DNA of 46,230 bases from contig JAZRPK010000086.1 in assembly GCA_045649145.1 (NCBI GenBank), positions 1 to 46,230 of the forward strand, written 5' to 3'. Shown here in pieces: positions 1-7,468 of the stretch. The position numbers and the translations under genes are program-made. Under the pieces are notes generated by a model. That model was given only the letters and a program-made list of their open reading frames with translations, searched no databases and was not told where the DNA came from. Position 1 is the stretch's first letter, and each line of letters starts with the position of its first letter. This DNA comes from HGM11525 sp045649145 (GTDB lineage: Bacteria > Bacillota > Clostridia > UBA1381).

Positions 1-105
1 TATAATGTCGGTGCGGCAATTTCGCTTGTAATGATGATTTTGGTGCTTATATCACTCGCAATTATGAACAAATTTGCCGATAAAGAGGGAGGCGACGAAA
101 ATTGA
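1..105 (+). CDS. potB: Spermidine/putrescine ABC transporter permease PotB, C-terminal fragment
   Basis: Only the last 34 codons are inside the window; the frame is open from base 1 and stops at TGA 103-105. The peptide holds one hydrophobic membrane segment (about residues 3-22, rich in V, M, I and L) followed by a short charged tail, as expected for the last helix of a type I ABC permease. The call as PotB rests mainly on position: potC follows with a 4-base overlap and potD comes next, the usual potABCD order. By itself the fragment could belong to any binding-protein-dependent permease. Confidence 0.7.
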   Translation, partial: YNVGAAISLVMMILVLISLAIMNKFADKEGGDEN

Positions 106-911
106 AGACGGTTTCTAAAATATACGTCGCACTCGTATTTACCATTCTTTATATTCCGATACTCGTGCTGATGCTGTTTTCCTTTAACAGCACGGCAAAT
201 ACAGGCGATTTGACAGGGTTGTCATTTTATTGGTATAAGGAGCTTTTTAACAGTCCCGAAACCTTTAATGCGCTTAAAAACACTCTCGTGCTGGCAATCA
301 GTGCATCTGCGATATCAACTGTTATCGGCACAGCTGCTGCTGTCGGCATAACCAAGTTTAAGAGCAAAATAGCAAAAAGTGCTATGCTTTCGGTTACCAA
401 TGTGCCGATGATGAACCCTGATATTGTAACAGGAATTTCTATGATGCTTTTGTTTGTGTTTATAGGAACAGCAATAGGCAGCGAAGATAAGCTCGGATTT
501 GGTACGCTTTTGATTGCACACGTTACATTTTGTCTGCCGTATGTGATTTTGTCAGTAAGACCAAAAATACTGCAGATGAATAAGGCATTGCCTGAGGCGG
601 CTATGGACCTTGGCTGTACACCGCTTATGTCCTTCTTTAAGGTAGAGCTTCCCAATATTATGTCGGGCGTTGTGTCGGGCTTTATCCTCGCATTCACGCT
701 GTCACTTGACGATTTTGTGATAAGCTATTTTACTACCGGTAACGATTTTCAGACCTTGCCGCTGTTGATATATTCAATGACCAAAAAAGAGGTTAAGCCT
801 GATATTTATGCCTTGTCGACGCTTATGATTTTGTCAGTTACAATACTGATGGTGCTGTCGAATATATCGTCTAAGGAAAAAACGGCAGGCGGAAAGGCGG
901 CGTTAAAATGA
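102..911 (+). CDS. potC: Spermidine/putrescine ABC transporter permease PotC
   Basis: Inner-membrane permease subunit that, with PotB, forms the channel through which polyamines delivered by PotD are imported at the cost of ATP. The 269-residue length is normal for PotC. Several hydrophobic helices are visible, beginning with one near residues 8-28. The cytoplasmic EAA loop that contacts the ATPase is recognisable around LPEAAMDLGCTPL, followed by the usual F-KVELP-I-SG pattern. The start is TTG at 102, overlapping the stop of potB, with the purine-rich sequence GAGGGAGG about 9 bases upstream; this is the only start that fits the conserved N-terminus. It overlaps potD by four bases, so the three genes are translationally coupled. 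The ATPase gene potA must lie upstream of the window. Confidence 0.93.
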   Translation: MKTVSKIYVALVFTILYIPILVLMLFSFNSTANTGDLTGLSFYWYKELFNSPETFNALKNTLVLAISASAISTVIGTAAAVGITKFKSKIAKSAMLSVTNVPMMNPDIVTGISMMLLFVFIGTAIGSEDKLGFGTLLIAHVTFCLPYVILSVRPKILQMNKALPEAAMDLGCTPLMSFFKVELPNIMSGVVSGFILAFTLSLDDFVISYFTTGNDFQTLPLLIYSMTKKEVKPDIYALSTLMILSVTILMVLSNISSKEKTAGGKAALK

Positions 912-2101
912 GAAAACTGATTTTGGCGGCTGCAATGCTACTTTTGCTTTGCGGCTGTGATGGCGGCAGCGAGAGACTTACGCTTAACGTATATAATTGG
1001 GGCGAATATATCTCCGACGGCTCGGAGGGCAGCCTTAACGTAAATGAGGAGTTCGAAAAATACTGCCTTGATGAGCTTGGCAAGGAGGTTAAGGTAAACT
1101 ATACCACTTACGCAAGCAACGAGGATATGTACAACAAAATTAAAAGCGGCTCGGCATCATATGACGTGATAATACCGTCCGATTATATGATTGAGAAAAT
1201 GATAGCCGAGGATATGCTCCAAAAGCTTGATTTTTCCAATATCCCCAACTACGAGTATGTAAACGAGGATTACAGGGATTTGTTCTTTGACCCTTATAAC
1301 GAGTATTCTGTGCCTTACACATACGGAATGGTGGGAATTATATATAACGAAAATATGATAGATGCTGAGGATACGGGCAGTTGGGACTTGCTGTGGATGG
1401 AAAAATATAAGGGACAGATTTTGCAGTTTAATAACCCACGAGATGCGTTTGGAACAGCTATTTATTCAGCAGGCGGTGATGTAAATACCACCGATACGGC
1501 TGTTTGGGAAACCGCTTGCGAAAAGCTTAAGGTGCAAAAGCCGCTTGTTCAAAGCTATGTAATGGACGAAATTTTTAACAAAATGAAAAATGGCTCAGCC
1601 GCAGCTGCGCCCTATTACGCTGGCGATTACCTTACTATGCACGACAGCAACGAGAGCTTAAGGTTCTATTATCCTAAAGAGGGCACAAATGTATTTGTCG
1701 ATTCGATGTGTGTGCCTGCTTGTGCGAGAAATAAAGAGCTTGCCGAAATTTATATAAACTTTATGCTTTCTGACGAGATTGCAATAGCAAATGCGGAATA
1801 TATTGCATATTCCTCTCCGCTTGATAATGTAAGGGAAAATGAGGATTATATTGCTGATATGCTCGATTGGAACGAGGAGGCAATGGATATTCTCTATCCC
1901 GAAAATCTGGATATTAAAACCACATTTTATGAAAATCTTGACACCGATACGCTGATGCTGCAAAACAGTCTTTGGGAAACATTAAAAATTGAAAATTCGG
2001 TAGAGCCGTGGGTGTATATTACAAGCTCGGGTATAATTTTGCTGCTGGCGGCGATAATGCTTTATAACTACATTATCAAAAAAATACGTGACAATTACTG
2101 A
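908..2101 (+). CDS. potD: Spermidine/putrescine-binding lipoprotein PotD with a C-terminal membrane helix
   Basis: Extracellular polyamine-binding subunit of the PotABCD importer. Residues 1-18 form a lipoprotein signal ending in a lipobox-like LLCGC, so Cys17 is probably lipidated. The mature protein opens with the family motif LNVYNWGEYI and a type I solute-binding fold follows (for example YDVIIPSDYMIEKM and the Y-N-PRDAFGTA region). The length is 397 residues, against about 350 usually. The excess is at the C-terminus: after an apparently complete binding domain there is a hydrophobic helix (about residues 370-388) and a basic tail KKIRDNY. The protein would then be held at both ends, by lipid and by a membrane helix. 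The start codon overlaps the potC stop (ATGA), and a hairpin follows the stop codon. Confidence 0.93.
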   Translation: MRKLILAAAMLLLLCGCDGGSERLTLNVYNWGEYISDGSEGSLNVNEEFEKYCLDELGKEVKVNYTTYASNEDMYNKIKSGSASYDVIIPSDYMIEKMIAEDMLQKLDFSNIPNYEYVNEDYRDLFFDPYNEYSVPYTYGMVGIIYNENMIDAEDTGSWDLLWMEKYKGQILQFNNPRDAFGTAIYSAGGDVNTTDTAVWETACEKLKVQKPLVQSYVMDEIFNKMKNGSAAAAPYYAGDYLTMHDSNESLRFYYPKEGTNVFVDSMCVPACARNKELAEIYINFMLSDEIAIANAEYIAYSSPLDNVRENEDYIADMLDWNEEAMDILYPENLDIKTTFYENLDTDTLMLQNSLWETLKIENSVEPWVYITSSGIILLLAAIMLYNYIIKKIRDNY

Positions 2102-2104
2102 TAA

Positions 2105-2135
2105 AAAGAGCAAGAGAATAGTTCTCTTGCTCTTT
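2105..2135 (+). terminator. Hairpin at the end of the pot operon
   Basis: A perfect 14-bp inverted repeat (AAAGAGCAAGAGAA and its complement) with a 3-base TAG spacer begins 4 bases after the potD stop. It is preceded by an A-run, but followed by GGTTATTTG rather than a clean T-run, so termination may be incomplete or helped by Rho. No other role is apparent. Confidence 0.65.
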
Positions 2136-2192
2136 GGTTATTTGATGTATTTCATAAATAATTGCCTGATAAAAATATATTTTTTCAAATAC

Positions 2193-2221
2193 TTGAAATA
2201 TTATGGAAAGTGTGTTATAAT
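2193..2221 (+). promoter_or_regulatory. Sigma-A-type promoter of the 104-residue orphan gene
   Basis: TTGAAA (2193-2198), a 17-base spacer and TATAAT (2216-2221), with an extended -10 TG at 2213-2214. It lies 33 bases before the start codon at 2255, leaving a short leader that contains AGGAGG. This is one of the best promoter matches in the window. Confidence 0.85.
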
Positions 2222-2254
2222 ACTACATTATATCAAGAAACAGGAGGCGATAAG

Positions 2255-2569
2255 ATGACAGCCGAACGTACAAAGAAGAAAAAGCAGCTGACATATAAGG
2301 GAAAACCAATATACAGACAGGGAAACCGCATCTATTACGGAAATCTTGAGGACGATTTGATTTTGGTTATAGATATTGTTGAAACGAAAAAGATTTTCGG
2401 CAGGGAGATTACCAAAAAGGTAGTGTTCGAGGTACAGGACAATACAGGCGAGCTTGGCAAGGGCGCAACCTTCAGAAAGGGCGAGCGTGACAACCTCTAC
2501 AAAGCCTTTGATATGGGCAGCTGGTGGCTGCAGGACGCATTGGATATGCAGAAAAAAATGGAACAATAA
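2255..2569 (+). CDS. Conserved small protein of unknown function (104 residues)
   Basis: I do not recognise a named family. The frame is open upstream to 2162, but ATG 2255 is chosen because it follows AGGAGG at 2242-2247 and lies downstream of the promoter. The protein is soluble, with a very basic N-terminus (RTKKKKQ) and a central alternating pattern (GKPIYRQGNRIYYGNLEDD) typical of beta strands. A second strand-rich part carries the hydrophobic run LILVIDIVETKK, and a helical C-terminus follows (GSWWLQDALDMQKKMEQ). There is no signal peptide and no cysteine. It has its own strong promoter and a good terminator, so it is expressed as a single gene. No neighbour suggests a role. Confidence 0.8.
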   Translation: MTAERTKKKKQLTYKGKPIYRQGNRIYYGNLEDDLILVIDIVETKKIFGREITKKVVFEVQDNTGELGKGATFRKGERDNLYKAFDMGSWWLQDALDMQKKMEQ

Positions 2570-2572
2570 CTA

Positions 2573-2602
2573 AAATACACGGTTTTCGCCGTGTATTTTT
2601 TT
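2573..2602 (+). terminator. Rho-independent terminator after the 104-residue orphan gene
   Basis: Stem AAATACACGG / CCGTGTATTT with a 6-base loop TTTTCG, running directly into a T-rich stretch (2596-2602). It starts 3 bases after the stop codon. This is a canonical intrinsic terminator that isolates the small gene from murA. Confidence 0.9.
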
Positions 2603-2664
2603 GCAATTTTTTAATATAATTTTTTTCTCGCTAATGGGAAATATAAAACCGAATGCTTTTTCAA

Positions 2665-2690
2665 AAAATCAGCAGAAAGGAACTGATTTT
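2665..2690 (+). promoter_or_regulatory. Leader hairpin presenting the murA Shine-Dalgarno in its loop
   Basis: A perfect 8-bp inverted repeat, AAAATCAG (2665-2672) and CTGATTTT (2683-2690), encloses the 10-base loop CAGAAAGGAA, which carries the only plausible ribosome binding site for murA (ATG 2696). The linear distance from AGAAAGGA to the ATG is 14 bases, longer than usual. The inverted repeat is read directly from the sequence; any effect on translation is inference. Confidence 0.5.
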
Positions 2691-2695
2691 ATACT

Positions 2696-3934
2696 ATGAA
2701 AATTTCGGTAAAAAAGAGTACACCCTTAAGTGGCGAGATAACGGCAGGAGGCTCAAAAAATGCGGCATTGCCGATAATGGCGGCAACAATATTATGTGGG
2801 GATAAATGTGAGCTTTACGATGTACCCGAGTTGGCGGATACGATAAATATGAAAAATCTGATGTGCGAGCTTGGTTGCAGGATAAAGGATAACAAATTTG
2901 ATTCGTCGGGCATTTACAGCACAAGTGCACCTTACGAGGGAGTAAAGAAGCTTAGAGGCTCGTTTTTGCTTGCAGCACCGTTGTTAGTACGGCTCGGGAG
3001 AGCGCAAATCCCTCTGCCCGGCGGCTGTCCTATTGGCACAAGACCTATAGATTTACATCTTAAAGGCTTTCGTGCACTTGGGGCGGAGGTGGACACCTAT
3101 CACGGCGTTATTGACCTTAAATGCAAGAGGCTCAGGGGCGGGAGAATTTATCTTGATTTCCCGAGCGTCGGTGCTACGGAAAATCTTATTATGGCGGCAG
3201 TTATGGCAGAGGGCGAAACCTTAATCGAAAATGCTGCGGCAGAGCCTGAGGTTGCAGACCTTTGCGATTTTCTTAAAAAACAGGGTGCTCGTATATCAGG
3301 TGCAGGAGGTAATACTATAAGGATTGATGGCGTAAACAGTCTTTCAGGCACTAAGCATAAAATAATCCCCGACAGAATAGAGGCGGGAACATATCTTGCG
3401 GCTTACGCAATAACTCATGGCAAGGGCAGGGTTAAGAATGTCCGCAGTGAGCATCAGAAACCGCTTTTGGCAAAGCTTGCCGAAATGGGAGTAATAATTA
3501 AGGAGGAGGGGGAGGACTTTTTGGTAGATGCAAGCGGAGCTATTAACTCTGCAAGTATTAAAACTCTGCCTTATCCGGGTTTTCCTACCGATATGCAGGC
3601 GCAGTTTACATCGCTTTTATCGGTGTCGAGCGGAACGGGAATGGTGGTGGAAACGGTGTTCGAGAACAGATTTTTGCATATAGGCGAGCTTTTAAGAATG
3701 GGCGCAGACATAAGAACAGACGGAAGAACGTCTGTAGTCGAGGGTGTTACACGCCTTACAGGCGCAAAGGTCGAAGCGCATGATTTAAGAGGTGGTGCGG
3801 CGCTTGCACTTGCCGGACTTGTAGCCGACGGTGAAACAGAAATTTCGGGTGCGGAGCATATATCCCGAGGCTACGAAAATTTCTGCAATAAGCTTAAAAA
3901 TGCAGGTGCAAATATTTCTATGGTGGATGATTGA
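2696..3934 (+). CDS. murA: UDP-N-acetylglucosamine 1-carboxyvinyltransferase MurA
   Basis: Catalyses the first committed step of peptidoglycan synthesis in the cytoplasm: transfer of enolpyruvate from phosphoenolpyruvate to UDP-GlcNAc. The length of 412 residues is typical. Visible landmarks are the substrate-binding GGSKNAALP with Lys21-Asn22, and the catalytic loop PLPGGCPIGTRPIDLHL with the active-site Cys111, the residue alkylated by fosfomycin in sensitive enzymes. The later FPTDMQAQF region is also conserved. Low-G+C Gram-positives often carry two paralogues (MurAA and MurAB/MurZ); this window cannot tell which this is. The gene stands alone, 66 bases before addB, and its leader contains a hairpin around the ribosome binding site. 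Confidence 0.96.
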   Translation: MKISVKKSTPLSGEITAGGSKNAALPIMAATILCGDKCELYDVPELADTINMKNLMCELGCRIKDNKFDSSGIYSTSAPYEGVKKLRGSFLLAAPLLVRLGRAQIPLPGGCPIGTRPIDLHLKGFRALGAEVDTYHGVIDLKCKRLRGGRIYLDFPSVGATENLIMAAVMAEGETLIENAAAEPEVADLCDFLKKQGARISGAGGNTIRIDGVNSLSGTKHKIIPDRIEAGTYLAAYAITHGKGRVKNVRSEHQKPLLAKLAEMGVIIKEEGEDFLVDASGAINSASIKTLPYPGFPTDMQAQFTSLLSVSSGTGMVVETVFENRFLHIGELLRMGADIRTDGRTSVVEGVTRLTGAKVEAHDLRGGAALALAGLVADGETEISGAEHISRGYENFCNKLKNAGANISMVDD

Positions 3935-3941
3935 TTTTCCG

Positions 3942-3969
3942 TTGCAAAATTATAAAAGAGTGGTATAAT
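3942..3969 (+). promoter_or_regulatory. Promoter of the addBA operon
   Basis: TTGCAA (3942-3947), a 16-base spacer and TATAAT (3964-3969), with an extended -10 TGG immediately before it. It begins just after the murA stop and lies 31 bases before the addB start. The intervening leader contains AGAAAGGAG at 3983-3991. Confidence 0.75.
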
Positions 3970-4000
3970 AGAAATATATGATAGAAAGGAGCAACGACCG

Positions 4001-7000
4001 ATGCTTTTCGAACTTATAACGGGCGGTGCAGGCTCGGGCAAAAGTGCCTGCATTGAGGATAAAATAGAAGAATGTCTTAAGCTGGGCAAAAGAGCTGTAG
4101 TTATTGTGCCCGAGCGTTTTTCGCATATAGAAGAACGCACGCTTTGCGCGCGCTTTGGTGGACTGGGACTTAACTTGGTTGAAGTTACTACCTTTTCTAA
4201 GCTTTCAAGGCGACTCGCTCCTAATGCCGAATATCTGCGCCCGTCAGGCCGTGAGATGCTGGTACTAAAAGCGGCTAAGGAAAATGCTTTAGCAGGCGAC
4301 GGAGTGTTTGAGGGCGCTTACGAAAGGGGCGGATTTGTCGAGCAGCTGTCCGATACAATCGGAGAGCTTAAAAGAAACCTTATAACACCCGAAATGCTGA
4401 TGTCATATGAAGGAAAAGGCCTTTTAGGAAGAAAAATGACGGCACTTGCCGCCATTTACCAAAGCTATAACAGGGCGTTTGAAAACGGTCTTCGTGACCC
4501 TGACGAAAATATGGCAGCGCTTGCCGAGCTTATCGAAGAAGAGGGCGGCTTTTCCGATGCACGTATATTTATAGACGGCTTTTCCGATTTTATTCCGTCG
4601 CACTACAGAGTGATAGAGGCTTTAATAAAAAAAGCAGACAGCGTTTTGGTTGCTCTTACCATAAATGATGCGGGACTAAGAGACCCCGAAGGTATATTTG
4701 CGCCTGTTGCGGTGTCAATCGGTCAGCTTATGTCGATTGCCGATAGCTGTGGTGCTACAGTTAAACAGAGCCATCTTTCCGGTGAATACGGATATATCAA
4801 ATCGGGCGATATCCGTGCCTTTCTTACTGATTATGACCAGTACACCTCGGGAGGTAATCATCCAAGGTGCGAGAATATAAAGCTTGATATTTGTCAAAAC
4901 CGCAGAGATGAGATAGAGCGTGTTGCGGGCAGAATTATGTACGAGGTAAGGGAGAAAGGTCTCAGATTCAGGGATATAGGTGTTATTGTCGGTAATGCCG
5001 ACGCTTATTCTCATATCATAGATGCGGTCTTTTCCGAGTACGAAATTCCCTACTTTGCCGATAACAAGATGTCAGCCTCCGAGCACGCTGTCATAAGAAT
5101 GGTTCTTTGTATATTCAAGATAATTACAGAAAACTGGAGTTATCAATCGGTGTTTGAGTATCTTCGTTCGGGCTTTTTGTACCAAAAAACAGATGATGGT
5201 GTAGTAGCAATTGACCAGAGAAAGATTGACCGCCTTGAAATTTATTGTAAATCGAGAGGAATAAGGGGTAAAAACGTATGGTTATCTGAACAGGACTGGA
5301 AAAATACCAAAAAAGGTATATTTGATGAGGTAACCGACCAAAGAAAAAATACTGAGGATATTTCTGAGCTTGATGCACTTAGGCGTACGCTGATGAAACC
5401 GTTTGCCGACCTTATGGAAAAAATACGCGGAAGAAGAAAGGTTAAGGAATTTGCGACGGCACTCTTTGAGTTCTTAGAGGATATCTGCCTTTATGAAGGA
5501 CTTCTTAAGGAACAGCAAAGATTTGAAGAAAAAAATATGCTCGATGACGCAGCCAGAATTGGTGAGGTGTGGGATACTATCCTTGAAACGCTTGACCAGT
5601 GTGTGATTACAAGCGGCGACGAGTATATGAGCCGTGAAGATTTTTACCGCTTGCTTGAGTCGGGCTTTTCCAAATGCTCGATAGATACAGTACCGCCCTC
5701 AATAGACAGTGTTGCTGTCGGCCGTGCGGATATGAGCCGTCCTGTAAGGGTAGAGGCTCTGTTTGTCGTTGGCGCAATCCGTGGCGAGATGCCGTTAGAA
5801 CAGACAGACGGCGGTATAATAACAGAGTCGGACAGAGTTATGCTTTTATCGGGCGGCTATGATATTCTAAAAGACAATAAGACCAAGGCGAGAATAGCAG
5901 AGTTTAATCTTTTCTCGTCACTGACCGCCGCTTGTGAGAGGATTTATATAAGCTATCCTGAGATGAATGACGAGGGGTCAAAAGCCACTCCGTGTGCACT
6001 TGTCGGCGAGCTTGAAAGATATTTTGGTGATATAGATACCTCCTATTCCAAGCAAACGGAATGGGAAAATATATTAGCATCGGGCAGAAATACATATCAC
6101 AAGCTGATATCACGTGTGAGCAGGGATATATCGGACGAAGAACGTGATTTCTGGGACGGAATCTGGGAATATGCGTCTTCGGAGGACAAGCAAGTGGAGC
6201 AAAGCTTTAATGAAACAGCACCCGATGATGCGGATTTTTCGATATTTGAAGAGCTTTCTGACACACGAGAGGATATACTGTCTTGCATTTCGGGCTACAA
6301 GTCGGCAAAAACGCATATTAAGCCGTCTACTGCAGCAAAGCTTTATCAGAAAAGACCCTTTAGCATAACAGCTTTGCAAAAATTCAACGAATGTCCATTC
6401 TCGTATTTTGCGAAATACGGCTTAAATCTCGGGGAGGAAAGTGAATATAAGGTAAAAAGCAGCGACATAGGTAAAATGGTGCATTGGGCGGTATGTGAAT
6501 ACTGCCGCAAGGTGCAGGAAAATGCCCAAACCCCCGAGGAAAAGAGAGAATGCTGGGAAAAGCTTGACGAAAAGAAATCGAAGGAAATCATATCAGCACT
6601 TGTTGAGAACATAGCACGGGTTTCGCTGGAGTCAAATCCTGACTTTTGCGAAGAACGCCTTGAGCTGATGTGTAAAAAGGCGGGCAACACCATTACCCGC
6701 TCGGCTAAAATAATAAGAGACAGTCTTATTGCGGGTGGATTTACTGCTCTGGAATTTGAAAAACCATTCCGATTTACCCTCGAGAGAAATGGAGAAACGG
6801 TGGATATTGAGGGAGTAATCGACAGAATGGATACAGCCGATGATGAGAGCGGTAAGCTTTTAAGAATTATAGACTACAAAACCGGCGCACAAAAGTTTTC
6901 GGTTGCAGGTATATGCAACAAAACCGACCTCCAGCTTATTATCTACGCACTTGCGGCACAGGATATGTTTAAGGACGAAAATGCGCGTGTTTCTGCGGTT

Positions 7001-7468
7001 ATGTACGATAAAGTCCGTGATGAGCTTGCAAAAACGATAGTTGACGCACCTGTGGCTGTTTCGTCTGCACCGCTTGACGGAATTATTATAAGCGACGGCG
7101 AAAATGCGACGGCTGAAGAGCTCGCCCTGCACGACAGAGCGCTTCTCGATGATTCGGCGAAATCGGATTTTCTTCCGCTGCAGACCAAAAAAGCGGGAGG
7201 ACTTAAGAAGAACAGTACGGTTATATCACGTGAGAAGTTTAATATGCTGACAAGATATGTTACCAAAACTGCCGTTGAAACGAAAAACGAGGTGCAAAAC
7301 GGAAATATCGCAGCGTATCCGTCAGGGGATGACGAGTACTCTCCATGTTCGTGGTGCGAGTATTCGGCAATCTGTCTGCACAATAAAGATAAGGACGGAA
7401 CAAGACCGAAGCTTACAGCGAGCGTGAAAGCGTGGGAAAAAATCGAGATGGAGGATACAAATGAGTGA
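4001..7468 (+). CDS. addB: ATP-dependent nuclease subunit AddB (AddAB/RexAB type)
   Basis: Partner of AddA in the helicase-nuclease that resects double-strand breaks, responds to Chi-like sites and loads RecA; the Gram-positive counterpart of RecBCD. The 1155 residues match AddB of Bacillus subtilis closely. The N-terminus carries a Walker A motif GGAGSGKS (about residues 8-15). The C-terminal nuclease domain has the motif RIIDYKTG with Asp958 and Lys960. Four cysteines that would hold an iron-sulfur cluster are present: Cys798 (NECPF) and Cys1116, Cys1119 and Cys1125 (CSWCEYSAIC), with the spacing of the B. subtilis protein. ATG 4001 follows AGAAAGGAG. The 3' end overlaps addA by 8 bases, so the two subunits are translationally coupled. 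Confidence 0.96.
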   Translation: MLFELITGGAGSGKSACIEDKIEECLKLGKRAVVIVPERFSHIEERTLCARFGGLGLNLVEVTTFSKLSRRLAPNAEYLRPSGREMLVLKAAKENALAGDGVFEGAYERGGFVEQLSDTIGELKRNLITPEMLMSYEGKGLLGRKMTALAAIYQSYNRAFENGLRDPDENMAALAELIEEEGGFSDARIFIDGFSDFIPSHYRVIEALIKKADSVLVALTINDAGLRDPEGIFAPVAVSIGQLMSIADSCGATVKQSHLSGEYGYIKSGDIRAFLTDYDQYTSGGNHPRCENIKLDICQNRRDEIERVAGRIMYEVREKGLRFRDIGVIVGNADAYSHIIDAVFSEYEIPYFADNKMSASEHAVIRMVLCIFKIITENWSYQSVFEYLRSGFLYQKTDDGVVAIDQRKIDRLEIYCKSRGIRGKNVWLSEQDWKNTKKGIFDEVTDQRKNTEDISELDALRRTLMKPFADLMEKIRGRRKVKEFATALFEFLEDICLYEGLLKEQQRFEEKNMLDDAARIGEVWDTILETLDQCVITSGDEYMSREDFYRLLESGFSKCSIDTVPPSIDSVAVGRADMSRPVRVEALFVVGAIRGEMPLEQTDGGIITESDRVMLLSGGYDILKDNKTKARIAEFNLFSSLTAACERIYISYPEMNDEGSKATPCALVGELERYFGDIDTSYSKQTEWENILASGRNTYHKLISRVSRDISDEERDFWDGIWEYASSEDKQVEQSFNETAPDDADFSIFEELSDTREDILSCISGYKSAKTHIKPSTAAKLYQKRPFSITALQKFNECPFSYFAKYGLNLGEESEYKVKSSDIGKMVHWAVCEYCRKVQENAQTPEEKRECWEKLDEKKSKEIISALVENIARVSLESNPDFCEERLELMCKKAGNTITRSAKIIRDSLIAGGFTALEFEKPFRFTLERNGETVDIEGVIDRMDTADDESGKLLRIIDYKTGAQKFSVAGICNKTDLQLIIYALAAQDMFKDENARVSAVMYDKVRDELAKTIVDAPVAVSSAPLDGIIISDGENATAEELALHDRALLDDSAKSDFLPLQTKKAGGLKKNSTVISREKFNMLTRYVTKTAVETKNEVQNGNIAAYPSGDDEYSPCSWCEYSAICLHNKDKDGTRPKLTASVKAWEKIEMEDTNE

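Noticed and set aside
2601..2620. TTGCAA and TATAAT upstream of murA as its promoter
   Set aside because: The two hexamers are only 8 bases apart, far below the 16-18 needed.
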